Shown: positions 1 to 9,689, counted from the stretch's first letter. The stretch is DNA of 64,000 nucleotides from Psychrobacter glacincola (GCA_001411745.2 LIQB01000003.2:592353-656352); one strand, 5' to 3'. Program-made: numbers and translations. Notes: generated from the sequence alone by a model not told the origin.

Positions 1-641
1 CACAAGTAGATACGGCTGTCTTTTTATCAGCGCCTTTTCGCGGAACTGACTATGCAGATCGCTGGTTCACTCGGGCACTACGCCGTATTGTCTATTTGCC
101 AGTCGGTTTGGTAAAAACTGTCACGGACAACTTGGCAACCATTGCCACGCAAGGTGATTTGGCACAAAATCCTTTGGGTGCATTATATTTACAAAATGGT
201 GCAAGTCAGCTGAGCGACAAATCCTCTTTTATACAGCTGACGAAAGACATCACCATCAATGATCGTGTTACCTATCACTCTATCATTGCCAATAATGATG
301 CCGACATTACTAAAGGACTGGCGCAAATGCAGCCAGCTGGTGCAAAGGTTGATTTATCGCAAGCAGTAGAAGAAGACATTGAAAATGAAACAGTCGGTAC
401 CAGTAGCCCTTCTGATAGCTCAAAGCTCTCTGCCCAACCACTGGTTGCAGCCGTCACTGTCAATGAAGATATCAGCCAAGCGCTAACTGAACGTTTATCA
501 GATGGTATTGTTCCTTATACCAGCGCTCATCTCGATGGCGCGGCTTCTGAGACGATTATCAGCGGTGGTCATAGCATTCAAACTAACCCGCAAACTATTT
601 TGACATTACGCCAGATTTTACATAAACAATTGCAGGAATAA
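1..641 (+). CDS. Alpha/beta hydrolase, C-terminal part (cut by window edge)
   Basis: The reading frame is open from base 3, so the gene enters from the left edge and only its last ~212 codons are present. The first visible residues (VDTAVFLSAPFRGTDYAD) resemble the strand and loop after the nucleophile elbow in lipase/esterase-type alpha/beta hydrolases. A C-terminal GGHSIQTNP segment is placed where the catalytic His of such enzymes lies. The nucleophile Ser (GxSxG) must be upstream of the window. The middle (about residues 100-150 of the visible part) is acidic and Ser-rich. Internal TTG or ATG codons should not be taken as the start. Substrate is unknown; lipase, esterase or a PGAP1-like fold are all possible. 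Confidence 0.7.
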   Translation, partial: QVDTAVFLSAPFRGTDYADRWFTRALRRIVYLPVGLVKTVTDNLATIATQGDLAQNPLGALYLQNGASQLSDKSSFIQLTKDITINDRVTYHSIIANNDADITKGLAQMQPAGAKVDLSQAVEEDIENETVGTSSPSDSSKLSAQPLVAAVTVNEDISQALTERLSDGIVPYTSAHLDGAASETIISGGHSIQTNPQTILTLRQILHKQLQE

Positions 642-776
642 TGATTGCTTGTGTCATATAGCACTGCACTGGTCTTTGCGCTTTAAAATTAAGAGTAAAG
701 CAGATGGCTTTGCAACTTTATACTCTGTTGGATATTTGTGCCTATATTAGTATATAAATAAAACATTACTGTTATT

Positions 777-803
777 AAGGTGAACTTGATAACACCTTGT
801 TTT
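777..803 (+). terminator. Possible weak terminator of the hydrolase gene
   Basis: A 6-bp stem (AAGGTG / CACCTT) with a 10-base loop is followed by GTTTTG. The short stem and broken T-run make this marginal. Confidence 0.3.
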
Positions 804-918
804 GCCAAGCGATTAGTCTGATATATCTGGGTTTATCTCAGCAGTTTTTAATGACTATCAGGTATGCGACCAATCTGTTGCGCAGCTTGCGTGTGTATCG
901 AGGGAAGCGCATAATATA

Positions 919-946
919 TTGACAGCACCTGACAGTAATGTATTAA
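919..946 (+). promoter_or_regulatory. Candidate promoter of cioAB
   Basis: A consensus -35 TTGACA (919-924) lies 16 bases before TATTAA (941-946). The predicted start near 953 gives cioA a leader of about 190 bases. Confidence 0.5.
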
Positions 947-1144
947 TTTATAGGGATATAAATTACTTAATTCAGCTAAACAGTCGTTAGCTTAGCCGCA
1001 CTCTATCCCTAAGATTGCTCGCTAATCAACACTGAGCCATTGCCCGTACTACTTTTTACCTTAATCTATAGACGATTGCGGGCAGTTACTTGAGCGTTTT
1101 ATGGAAGCCAGCGCTATTCAGCTAACAGATAAGGGTAACCGTTT

Positions 1145-2641
1145 ATGTTCGCTACGTTTATGATTGACCAGCTCGATGCGCTGATGCTCGCGCGTATCCA
1201 ATTCGCTTTTGTTATCTCGTTTCATATTGTTTTTCCCGCGTTTTCTATCGGACTTGCCAGTTGGTTGACGGTACTTGAATTCCGTTGGCTCAAAACAGGC
1301 GAGCCTATCTATGCTGAAGTCTACAAGCATTGGGTCAAAATATTTGCCGTGGTATTCGGTATGGGCGTGGTATCTGGTGTAGTAATGTCCTACCAGTTCG
1401 GTACTAACTGGGCGGTCTTTTCTGACAAAGCCGGTAACGTGTTGGGCCCACTACTCGCCTACGAAGTATTGACCGCGTTTTTCTTAGAAGCGTCTTTTTT
1501 AGGTATTATGCTGTTTGGTTGGGGGCGCGTGAGCAAACGTATGCACTTTGCTTCCACTGCCATTGTCGCCATTGGTACACTGATTTCAGGCTTTTGGATT
1601 TTAGCCGCCAACAGCTTTATGCAGACGCCGCAAGGCTTTATGATGGGCGCAGATGGACTTTTATATCCTACCAACTGGATTGAGATCATCTTTAGCCCTT
1701 CATTCCCTTACCGCTATGCTCATATGATGACAGCGGCATTCTTGACGACTGCCTTTGTCATTGGCGGAGTTGGTGCTTATTATATTCAGTCCAAAAAACA
1801 CACCGAACACCGTCAACATGGTCGTGTCATGCTAGGTATGGCCATGATTATGGCGATATTTGTCGCACCCGCTCAAGTATTGATTGGCGATGAGCATGGT
1901 CTAAACACTTTAGAGCATCAGCCAGCCAAAGTCGCAGCGATGGAAGGAATTTGGGAGGATGAGCGCGGTGCAGCGTTACGCCTATTTGCTATTCCCGACC
2001 AAGAAAACCAGACCAATAAATATGAAGTGAGCATTCCCTATGTCTCAGGTTTGATTCTTACCCATTCGTTAGATGGCGAAGTAAAAGGTCTAAAAAACTG
2101 GGCACCTGAAGACCAACCACCGGTGATGATTGTATTCTGGGCATTTCGCATCATGGTCGGTATTGGCATGTTAATGGTGCTGGTCGGCTTATTTAGTCTC
2201 TATAAATACTTTAAAAAACAGCAATATAATCCCGAAAGTGTCTGGTTCCACCGTGCTTGGATGATGATGACACCGCTTGGCTTTATCGCATTATTGGCGG
2301 GCTGGTTTGTGACCGAGACAGGTCGTCAACCATGGACTGTATATGGTGTGATACGCACCGCAGAAAGCATGTCACCGCTCGCAGCACAGCAAGTGGCAAC
2401 CACGTTGATTGGTTTTATTGTCCTCTATATATTTGTCTTCGGTGCAGGCAGTTTTTATATTCTACGCTTGATCGCTCAAGGGCCAAAACCGTACGAAGAT
2501 CCTGCCGATGATAATTTCTATGAGCACTCAGTGACCGAAAGCCAAGGTCGTGCGCTCAGTGGCGATAACAATCCTGCTAAGAGTACTGAAGAAGATATAG
2601 ATACTCCTGCAAACGACGTCGATGATGGAGGGTTACGCTAA
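1145..2641 (+). CDS. cioA: Cytochrome bd-type quinol oxidase subunit I (CioA type)
   Basis: Subunit I of the inner-membrane bd oxidase, which oxidises quinol and reduces O2 to water without pumping protons. At 498 residues with about nine membrane segments it matches the family. Visible landmarks are the N-terminal helix with a heme-ligand His (ISFHIVFPAFSIG), a second His in FPYRYAHMM, a Met in the MIVFWAFRIMVG helix and the conserved GWFVTETGRQPW. The periplasmic Q-loop is short (SGLILTHSLDGEVKGLK...), as in Pseudomonas CioA, rather than the long E. coli CydA loop; this supports the cyanide-insensitive subgroup but does not prove insensitivity. The C-terminal ~50 residues are an acidic cytosolic tail. 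The stop overlaps the cioB start by one base (TAATG), so the two are translationally coupled. The symbol cydA is equally defensible. Confidence 0.93.
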   Translation: MFATFMIDQLDALMLARIQFAFVISFHIVFPAFSIGLASWLTVLEFRWLKTGEPIYAEVYKHWVKIFAVVFGMGVVSGVVMSYQFGTNWAVFSDKAGNVLGPLLAYEVLTAFFLEASFLGIMLFGWGRVSKRMHFASTAIVAIGTLISGFWILAANSFMQTPQGFMMGADGLLYPTNWIEIIFSPSFPYRYAHMMTAAFLTTAFVIGGVGAYYIQSKKHTEHRQHGRVMLGMAMIMAIFVAPAQVLIGDEHGLNTLEHQPAKVAAMEGIWEDERGAALRLFAIPDQENQTNKYEVSIPYVSGLILTHSLDGEVKGLKNWAPEDQPPVMIVFWAFRIMVGIGMLMVLVGLFSLYKYFKKQQYNPESVWFHRAWMMMTPLGFIALLAGWFVTETGRQPWTVYGVIRTAESMSPLAAQQVATTLIGFIVLYIFVFGAGSFYILRLIAQGPKPYEDPADDNFYEHSVTESQGRALSGDNNPAKSTEEDIDTPANDVDDGGLR

Positions 2642-3657
2642 TGTTTAACTACGGTGATGTATTAGACTTACCTTTAATTTGGGGCGGACTGATCGCTCTA
2701 TCCGTCTTTATCTATGTATTGCTTGATGGCTTTGATTTGGGCTGCGGCATCTTGTTTCCCTTTGCTGGCTCAGATAAAAACCGTAGCCGCATTATGAACT
2801 CTATTGCCCCGTTTTGGGATGGTAACGAGACTTGGCTAGTATTAGGCGGCGGCGGCTTGTTCGCTGCTTTCCCAGTGGCTTATGGCATCATTATGACGGG
2901 GCTTTATCTGCCTGTTACTTTTATGCTATTCGGGCTAATAATGCGCGGTGTGGCATTTGAATTTCGCTTCAAAGCATCGTCACGTCGTCACGTATGGGAC
3001 ACTTTCTTTTTTGTTGGTTCAGTCGTTGCTACATTCTCTCAAGGTATTATGCTTGGAGCGCTTGTACAAGGTCTTGAGGCAAGCAACCGTCTCTATACTG
3101 GTGGGCCGTTTGACTGGCTCACACCTTTCTCGATTGTCTGCGGCTTTGCCATGATTATTGGTTACGCCTTACTTGGCTCTACATGGCTCATTATCAAAAC
3201 TGAGCATACCCTACAAGTCTGGGCACGCAAAGTGTCTGGCTGGATGCTTTCTGCTTTGGTAGTGGCAATGATCGTCGTCACAGCGTTTATGTATTTTTCA
3301 GACATTAATGCCCTCGAAGGCTGGTTTGGCTTCCCAGGTCTATTATATCTAGCGCCTATGCCAATTATAGTTTTACTATTATTTTTCTTGATGCGTAAAG
3401 ACTTAAGTGGCGAGCGCGAATATCGTCCTTTCTTGTTGACTGTGGCACTGTTTTTGATGGGCTATATCGGGGTTTGTTTCGCCATGTTCCCATACATCGT
3501 ACCGTATCAGATGACGATTTATGAGGCAGCCGCAGCTGACACCTCACTATCCTTTATGTTAGTTGGTGCCGTCATAATGCTACCGATTATCCTGAGTTAT
3601 ACCGCTTTTGCCTATTACACCTTTAAGGGTAAAACTGGACATGAGCATATGTACTAA
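2641..3657 (+). CDS. cioB: Cytochrome bd-type quinol oxidase subunit II (CioB type)
   Basis: Partner subunit of the bd oxidase, 338 residues with about eight membrane helices. The N-terminal DGFDLGCGILFPF and WDGNETWLVLGGGGLFAAFP motifs are typical of subunit II. A strong ribosome site (GGAGG) inside the end of cioA precedes the ATG, which overlaps the cioA stop. A 38-residue DUF2474-type gene follows and completes the operon, as in other CioAB loci. Nothing is missing compared with the family. Confidence 0.93.
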   Translation: MFNYGDVLDLPLIWGGLIALSVFIYVLLDGFDLGCGILFPFAGSDKNRSRIMNSIAPFWDGNETWLVLGGGGLFAAFPVAYGIIMTGLYLPVTFMLFGLIMRGVAFEFRFKASSRRHVWDTFFFVGSVVATFSQGIMLGALVQGLEASNRLYTGGPFDWLTPFSIVCGFAMIIGYALLGSTWLIIKTEHTLQVWARKVSGWMLSALVVAMIVVTAFMYFSDINALEGWFGFPGLLYLAPMPIIVLLLFFLMRKDLSGEREYRPFLLTVALFLMGYIGVCFAMFPYIVPYQMTIYEAAAADTSLSFMLVGAVIMLPIILSYTAFAYYTFKGKTGHEHMY

Positions 3658-3748
3658 GGGTAAACAAAGGATATAAAAATGTGGCTACTGCAAATATGAG
3701 CAGTGGCTACACTTTTTAAAGCGCATTCACACGTAGTAGGAGGCGAGC

Positions 3749-3865
3749 ATGAAGAAGCTCAGTAAGAAACAGTCACAATGGGCATGGTTCATTGGGCTAT
3801 ATATAGCAGGGTTTGCAGTTATTTTTACGATTGCTCAATTAATCAAGTTGGCTATGGGCATCTAG
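3749..3865 (+). CDS. Small membrane protein of the DUF2474 type, cio operon
   Basis: A 38-residue ORF with an excellent AGGAGG site at 3738-3743, five bases before the ATG. The product has a basic start (MKKLSKKQSQWAWF) and one membrane helix (FIGLYIAGFAVIFTIAQLI). Its size, position directly after subunit II and layout match the DUF2474 proteins that accompany CioAB-type bd oxidases. By analogy with CydX/CydH-type small subunits it may stabilise the heme site or assembly; that is inference. The 91-base gap from cioB and the terminator after it place it last in the operon. Confidence 0.75.
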   Translation: MKKLSKKQSQWAWFIGLYIAGFAVIFTIAQLIKLAMGI

Positions 3866-3897
3866 CAGTCATTTGCAGCCCACTTAGCCATGGCTAT

Positions 3898-3947
3898 ATC
3901 ACATAAAAAAGCAGCGTCGATGAATCGGCGCTGCTTTTTTATGTGAT
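3898..3947. terminator. Bidirectional intrinsic terminator between cio operon and murU
   Basis: A long perfect stem (ATCACATAAAAAAGCAGCG pairing with CGCTGCTTTTTTATGTGAT) has A- and T-runs on both sides, so it can end the plus-strand cio transcript and the minus-strand amgK-murU transcript. Confidence 0.85.
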
Positions 3948-4012
3948 TACTTATATAAGATTAATAAGAATTATGCATCTTAATCTAAGCCCTTTATTAT
4001 AAATACCATAGT

Positions 4013-4756
4013 CTAAACGCCTTGATGGTGATCAACACCGTTGCTTTTGATAAATTCATTTACCTTCGCTAAGCGTTCAGGCGTGCCCACATCTATCCAA
4101 TTATCAGAAATGATTTCAGCCGTGATTTGGAACTTTATCATCGCTTGCTTGAGCAATGGTGCCAACGCCGCTGGCTGACCTGATACCAGCCCATCGACCA
4201 ATCGTGGTGACATCACACTAATGCCAGCAAAGGTGTATTTGTCTGCATCACCAATCGGCTGCTCGCTGGCTAAACCATTATTGATGGCAAAATCACCGCC
4301 GTTATTATGCTCTGGATTATCAATCAATAACAGATGTGCGCGCTGATCTGCGCCAAGCTTATAATCTCGCAACTGCGCAAAATCATAGGTCGTCCATACA
4401 TCTGAGTTCACTAAGATAAATGGCTCATCGCGCAGCTTGCCAGTTTGTAACGCTTGAAAAATACCGCCTGCGGTCTCTAGAGGCTCATCATCCTCTACTG
4501 ACCAATGTAATTTAACACCGTATTGACTGCCATCACCCAGTGTATCCATCAGCTTATCAGCCAGCCATGACGCATTAATGGTGATATCAGTGATACCAGC
4601 TGCTTGTAGCGCTTTAATGTGCCAGACGATAAGCGGTTGCCCACCCACCTCCACCAGAGGTTTGGGTGTATCCAGTGTTAACGGACGCAAACGCGTGCCC
4701 TTACCAGCAGCCAAAATCATTGCTTGGGTAATCATTGCTCGGTCAATCTCAGACAT
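4013..4756 (-). CDS. murU: N-acetylmuramate alpha-1-phosphate uridylyltransferase (MurU-type)
   Basis: A 247-residue cytosolic nucleotidyltransferase with a single Rossmann-like NTP-transferase domain. The signature LAAGKGTRLRPLT and the PKPLVEVGGQPLI segment bind the nucleotide, and NSDVWT supplies a metal-binding Asp. It is expected to turn MurNAc-1-phosphate plus UTP into UDP-MurNAc in the peptidoglycan recycling route that bypasses MurA. The specific call rests on its neighbour: the gene just upstream on the same strand is an AmgK-type sugar kinase, and this pair beside lptD-surA is known from Pseudomonas. A strong AAGGAG site fixes the start. Other sugar-phosphate nucleotidyltransferases share the fold, so the substrate is inferred from context. 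Confidence 0.82.
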   Translation of the reverse strand: MSEIDRAMITQAMILAAGKGTRLRPLTLDTPKPLVEVGGQPLIVWHIKALQAAGITDITINASWLADKLMDTLGDGSQYGVKLHWSVEDDEPLETAGGIFQALQTGKLRDEPFILVNSDVWTTYDFAQLRDYKLGADQRAHLLLIDNPEHNNGGDFAINNGLASEQPIGDADKYTFAGISVMSPRLVDGLVSGQPAALAPLLKQAMIKFQITAEIISDNWIDVGTPERLAKVNEFIKSNGVDHHQGV

Positions 4757-4889
4757 GTGCGCTCCTTTTTTTATTTTATGGGATTATACATTCAGATTAA
4801 AACTTGCTAATGTTTTAACGTAACTTATCAAATGAGCATTACTTATCAGATGAGCATTCGCGTCAAATAAAGCTCGCAAGTGCTTCGTT

Positions 4890-6011
4890 CTAAATATATT
4901 GCTGTACGAACTTACTTTGATAAGCTGGCAGTATATTATCCCTGAGACTCTCATTAAACGGCGCTACTGCTTGTTGCATATGCGGTCTACCGTGCGCCTC
5001 TAACCATTCTAATTCAAACATTAAATCACGCATCACCTTAGGAATATCCGCCAAATAGCGGTCTTTGCCATCTCGCTCAGACAAGCGAATAAAAATCCCC
5101 AACACTTTTAAATGTCGCTGTACACCCATGACATTCATATCGTTTTCGAGCTGCTCTATGCTATCTGCCGTGGTCAAGCCTGCCTGCTTTTGCAACTGCC
5201 AAAAATTATTAATCCATGCAGAGACTTGGCTCTCTGGCCATTCTACATAAGCATCTCGCAGCAATGACACCAAATCATAGGTATAAGAGCCGATGACGGC
5301 GTCTTGAAAGTCAATCACGCCTAAGCGCGAGCGATCCGCTTGGTCCTGCATCAAATTACGACTGTGATAATCACGATGGACGATGACTTGTGGTTGCTGC
5401 AAAATCTCTTTTATTAAGGCTTCTTTTAAAGTCTTCCATAATGCTTTATCAAGCTCGACACCGATATAAGGTATAAACCAATCGCTGAATAAATCCATCT
5501 CACGATCTAATAGCTCGGTATCATAATCTGGCAATTGATGTTGCGACTTGGCTGTTTCAACTGGCACGGTCTGTAGCGCGACCAACGTCTGCATTGCCAA
5601 CTGATAATGCTCATCTATCTGCGCAGGCGTCGCATCAACTAGCAGATGGGCGAACTCTATCGCACCAAAATCCTGTAACACCAAAAATCCTTTCGTCACG
5701 TCTTGTGCGATGAGCGTCGGCACATTGATCGCCGGTGCCATCAGCTTAGTCACATTGATAAACTGGCGCATGGCGTCTTGTTCGTCCGCTGAATCCATAA
5801 CAATATAATGTGCGACTGTCGTGCCATTACTGTCTGACAGCTGGATTCTATGGTATTGGCGAGCACTTGCGTCACCGGGTAGACTATCGAGTTGGAACGT
5901 TTGACCAGCAAATACTTGCTGCAACCAGCTCTCTAATTGTTGTAGACGGCTATTGAGTTTGGTATCGATCATATTAGGCTCTAAAAGTATTTTATCAGTC
6001 ATAATGGGCAT
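4890..6011 (-). CDS. amgK: N-acetylmuramate/N-acetylglucosamine anomeric kinase (AmgK-type)
   Basis: A 373-residue member of the aminoglycoside phosphotransferase (APH) fold. The catalytic loop IVHRDYHSRNLM and the metal-binding GVIDFQDAVIG are intact, and IVMDSADEQDAM lies in the N-lobe. In Pseudomonas the homologue phosphorylates the anomeric carbon of recycled MurNAc and GlcNAc, feeding MurU. It lies upstream of murU with a 133-base gap and is divergent from lptD. The start has no strong ribosome site; an ATG three codons inside (MTDK) is an alternative. A true aminoglycoside kinase is unlikely given the neighbours. Confidence 0.82.
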   Translation of the reverse strand: MPIMTDKILLEPNMIDTKLNSRLQQLESWLQQVFAGQTFQLDSLPGDASARQYHRIQLSDSNGTTVAHYIVMDSADEQDAMRQFINVTKLMAPAINVPTLIAQDVTKGFLVLQDFGAIEFAHLLVDATPAQIDEHYQLAMQTLVALQTVPVETAKSQHQLPDYDTELLDREMDLFSDWFIPYIGVELDKALWKTLKEALIKEILQQPQVIVHRDYHSRNLMQDQADRSRLGVIDFQDAVIGSYTYDLVSLLRDAYVEWPESQVSAWINNFWQLQKQAGLTTADSIEQLENDMNVMGVQRHLKVLGIFIRLSERDGKDRYLADIPKVMRDLMFELEWLEAHGRPHMQQAVAPFNESLRDNILPAYQSKFVQQYI

Positions 6012-6383
6012 CGCAGGTTAAATATAAGTCATAAACAATTAAAGTAGTGATAAGTCAGGCAAAACCTTGTTAAAATAGCAACGTCTTGAGCCAAAAAAAC
6101 TGCGATAGCAGGCGTATTGGAATATCATTCGACATCTAGCGCTGAGCATAACCTCAGCAACCATTCAAAAAACAGCTTGGCTATATTATAAATTTTGGTA
6201 AATAGTGTAGCTGATTTGGTTTTTTTTGACTATGATTAGTCGTCATTATATGTAAAACAGCCAAATTCTTAAGATAGCATTATCAATCAGTGATTTTTTA
6301 GTCGTTTATTAACCGCCATACATGATTAATAATATGGTTACTAAATTCAGTATCGCAATTCAATAGGCTCTGCAATCATAGGT
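6012..6383. other. Divergent promoter region amgK / lptD
   Basis: A 372-base A+T-rich gap between divergent genes. A plausible lptD promoter is listed separately. I could not pick a convincing amgK promoter. No ORF of note. Confidence 0.6.
6226..6254 (+). promoter_or_regulatory. Candidate lptD promoter
   Basis: TTGACT (6226-6231) and TATGTA (6249-6254) are 17 bases apart. A small dyad (GACTA/TAGTC) lies in the spacer. The leader to the GTG start would be about 120 bases. Confidence 0.4.
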
Positions 6384-9300
6384 GTGCCCTTGTTATATTC
6401 TCCGCTTTACCAAAGCATCCGTTTGATCTTATTTGGTGCCTTAGGCTTGTCCAGCCTAACCGTTAGTGCTGCGCCCAGCAATGCTGACACACAGCAAACT
6501 GAGTCGCTAATCACTGACAGTAGCACCCACTATATCTCTGATGTTACACCTGATGCCAATCGCAGTAGCGTCCAAAAAGACAGCGACTATAATGATATCC
6601 GCTATCAAAATAGCAATAATCAAAAGACTGACTTTCAGCGTAATGCGTCTCAAAAGGCTGCTACTGATAACAATGCGTCAGACAGTAGTTTTGACAATAC
6701 TTTTAATGAAAGCACCTTTAGTGAAAACACCTTCAACGACAGCATCTCTAATGAGAATGCTATTAATGAAAGTCCCTTAGACAACCGCCCTCTAGAAATT
6801 ACCGCCATTAATGAGAGTGATGATCAAGGTTTTGTACCAGCAGCAGATACGATTTCGACCACTCAAAACAATAGCACTGCTCAGCTTACTGAAACCACTG
6901 CACCTAAAGCCGCACAGAAGACTGGTAAAGTTGATGTGAGTGATGAAAGTATTCAAGATAGTCTGCTGCGTTTAGCAGAGTTTTATGAGCTGACACCTGA
7001 TACAGATGCCTCAACGTTAAACAATAGTGATAATGCTAACCAAGATATCATTCAAAACGAGCTAACACCTACCCCGCAAACCATTCCAAAAGTGGGTAAA
7101 AACTTACAGTTATTACCGAATGCCGTAGATAGCGCCCAACGCTGCGAAGGTCAATGGGTTTATCCAAAGAGCAACCCCAACTATCAACGCGCGGTCAATG
7201 AGGCGGGAGCAACCAATGGACAGCCTGCGCCAAACTTAAATGGTCTCCCGAATAATCAAGCGCCGCTGTTTTCAGAATCAGATTATGGTTATTACGACAA
7301 TGTCGACTATGCAGAGCTGTCGGGCAATGTCATCATCAATCAGGGTACCCAGCAGATAGAAGCAGAAAAAGTCTTGTTAGATTTGAGCAATGGCGTAGCC
7401 GCCGCTCAAGGTAAAGTCATGTTTACTGACCAAGCGACAGGTCAGCAAGTATCACGCAACAACGCACTAGATAGCAATGCGCCAAACCGCTCATCGAATA
7501 ATTCCCAAGCCAATTTCACTGAAAAAGCATCAAAAGGCGGGCTTATTGGGGTCGCCGATAGCTTAAATTATAATACTGAAACTGGACAGTCGACAGCCAA
7601 TGATGTGGCTTTTGCTAGTGTAGAACTGCAAGCTCATGGTTATGCCAAGCGCTTGAACAGACCGAATGACAGTCAATATGAGCTAGATGATGTCATGTTT
7701 AGTACCTGTCCACCAACCAATCGTAAATGGCAGTTTGATGCCAAAAGCATTGATTTGGATACCGATACAGGTCGCGGCGAAGCCTATAATACTACTTTCC
7801 GTATCGCTGATGTGCCTGTGTTCTATTTGCCTTACTTCAACTTTCCGATTGATAATCGTCGCACCAGTGGTTTTTTATTGCCGAATGCCAGTATCAGTAG
7901 TGAAAGCGGTCTTGAGGTTGATATACCCTACTATTTCAATTTGGCACCCAATTATGATGCCACGCTCAATACCCATATTTATACCGATCGTAATCCTATG
8001 GTGTCAGGCGAGTTTCGCTATCTGACCGAAAGTTACGGCGAAGGTATTTTTAATGGTTCATATTTGCCTAATGACAAAGAGTACAATGACGAAGACCGCT
8101 CTAGCTTCTTTTATGATCATTATTGGTCATCTAAGAGCATTCCACGCTTAAGCGGTGATGCAAAATACAGCTATGTGTCAGATTCAGACTACCTCAATGA
8201 TTTTGACACACTGGGTCTATCAGACAGCACCATAAACTTACCACGCCGTGCGCGTGTCAATTATTATAATGACTATGTTGATGGTGAATTGAAGGTAGAA
8301 ACCTTTCAAACTCTAGACGCTTTTACCAGTAATGGTAAACCCTTAGAAGACAAAGATAAACCTTATTCAAGATTGCCGCAGCTCAAGCTCGATTATCGAC
8401 TGCCTTGGGCGAAGAGCTTCGATATCACTGGTGTACACGATTCCGCTTATTTCAAAAAATCCATCGACGATGGCTCTGAGAATGAAAAAAGTGGCGGGCG
8501 AATTTATAATAAACTCAGCGCCGTTTATCCAATGGAAAAATCTTGGGGTTATATCAAGCCCAAACTGAGCTTACAACATCTCTATACCTCTTATGATGAG
8601 GATAGCTTAGCCGACAACCAGTTGAGTGATAAAGACGGTAGCCAGTCGGTATTTGTACCGCAAGCCAGTATTGATGCAGGTCTGAATTTCTATCAAGCAG
8701 GCTCGCCTTTTGGCGCATTCGACGATACCATGGGTGGCTATCGCTTGCTAAGCCCGCGATTGAAATACACCTACTCGCCATATGAAGACCAAAACGATAT
8801 TCCGAACTTTAATACGCGTATTGCCTCTATTAACTATGAACAGCTGTTTTCTGACAGTTGGTTCTTAGGGCATGACCGCTTGCAAGATTTGCATTCAATT
8901 ACTCCTGGTATCAATTATCGTTACATCGACGCAACGGGTGTGACACGTTTTGATGGTAGCATTGCAGAGCAGTTTTATATCGATAATGGACGTGTTACGC
9001 TTGATGATCAGCAACCTGTCTTCACCTCTTCATCTTCAGGGATGGTTTGGGATACCAGCACGCAGCCTTACAACAACTTTTGGGTTGATGTTAGTGGCGC
9101 ACTGACCAATGATTATGATTTAAATTATATTACGACTGAGCTGCGTTATCAGCCGTCTGACAACAGCTTGTTTAATGTTGGATTTGTCAAACGTCAACGT
9201 GATGAAAACACCGATCAGCTGCCACTCTCTGCTTTTACCGCATCGGCTGTCTTTCCAATCAATAACAGCTGGCGAATCTTGGCTCAAGGTCAATACGATT

Positions 9301-9539
9301 ACAATCGTGATAAAGTTCTTGATTCGTTGGTCGGCGTTGATTACGAAGATTGCTGCTTTGGTTTTGCAGTTTATGGTCGTCGTTACTATAATGACTTAAA
9401 TGTCAAAGACAAACCAACGCAAGCTATTATGGCAGAGATTAGATTGAATGGTTTGGGTAGTGGTAGCAGCCGCCTGACTCGCTTACTCTCTGATAAAATC
9501 TTGGGCTTTGAACCTGTCCAGACTGCTTGGAAAGATTAA
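6384..9539 (+). CDS. lptD: LPS-assembly protein LptD
   Basis: The outer-membrane beta-barrel that inserts lipopolysaccharide into the outer leaflet with LptE. At 1051 residues it is longer than E. coli LptD (784). After a signal peptide (hydrophobic LILFGALGLSSLTV, cleavage near SAA) comes a ~220-residue low-complexity region rich in Asn, Ser, Thr and Asp. The OstA-like periplasmic domain then runs at roughly 310-450 (YAELSGNVIINQGTQQIEAE), and the barrel fills the rest (PYFNFPIDNRRTSGFLLP). Cysteines near 252 (RCEGQW), in FSTCPPT and in the CC pair near the C-terminus are candidates for the LptD disulfides. The start is GTG. surA follows 150 bases on, the usual lptD-surA arrangement. Confidence 0.95.
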   Translation: MPLLYSPLYQSIRLILFGALGLSSLTVSAAPSNADTQQTESLITDSSTHYISDVTPDANRSSVQKDSDYNDIRYQNSNNQKTDFQRNASQKAATDNNASDSSFDNTFNESTFSENTFNDSISNENAINESPLDNRPLEITAINESDDQGFVPAADTISTTQNNSTAQLTETTAPKAAQKTGKVDVSDESIQDSLLRLAEFYELTPDTDASTLNNSDNANQDIIQNELTPTPQTIPKVGKNLQLLPNAVDSAQRCEGQWVYPKSNPNYQRAVNEAGATNGQPAPNLNGLPNNQAPLFSESDYGYYDNVDYAELSGNVIINQGTQQIEAEKVLLDLSNGVAAAQGKVMFTDQATGQQVSRNNALDSNAPNRSSNNSQANFTEKASKGGLIGVADSLNYNTETGQSTANDVAFASVELQAHGYAKRLNRPNDSQYELDDVMFSTCPPTNRKWQFDAKSIDLDTDTGRGEAYNTTFRIADVPVFYLPYFNFPIDNRRTSGFLLPNASISSESGLEVDIPYYFNLAPNYDATLNTHIYTDRNPMVSGEFRYLTESYGEGIFNGSYLPNDKEYNDEDRSSFFYDHYWSSKSIPRLSGDAKYSYVSDSDYLNDFDTLGLSDSTINLPRRARVNYYNDYVDGELKVETFQTLDAFTSNGKPLEDKDKPYSRLPQLKLDYRLPWAKSFDITGVHDSAYFKKSIDDGSENEKSGGRIYNKLSAVYPMEKSWGYIKPKLSLQHLYTSYDEDSLADNQLSDKDGSQSVFVPQASIDAGLNFYQAGSPFGAFDDTMGGYRLLSPRLKYTYSPYEDQNDIPNFNTRIASINYEQLFSDSWFLGHDRLQDLHSITPGINYRYIDATGVTRFDGSIAEQFYIDNGRVTLDDQQPVFTSSSSGMVWDTSTQPYNNFWVDVSGALTNDYDLNYITTELRYQPSDNSLFNVGFVKRQRDENTDQLPLSAFTASAVFPINNSWRILAQGQYDYNRDKVLDSLVGVDYEDCCFGFAVYGRRYYNDLNVKDKPTQAIMAEIRLNGLGSGSSRLTRLLSDKILGFEPVQTAWKD

Positions 9540-9689
9540 GACCGTGCTTGTATAAATATTTTTGCTATGTATTTCATAACCCAGTTTGTAACCCTATTAT
9601 GGTCAACGCTGCCTAATATTTGACTGTTAAAAGTATTAAACAGCGTTGACCAACTACCATCCGATGCGATGACATTGATGAGGAGCATC

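Larger units (their letters stand above)
642..1144. other. Intergenic region upstream of cioAB
   Basis: This 503-base gap holds no convincing gene. It has a weak hairpin after the hydrolase and one good sigma70-type promoter about 220 bases before cioA, both listed separately. The A+T-rich stretch between 950 and 1140 would be a long leader for cioA; I see no recognisable FNR/ANR box or riboswitch in it. Confidence 0.6.
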
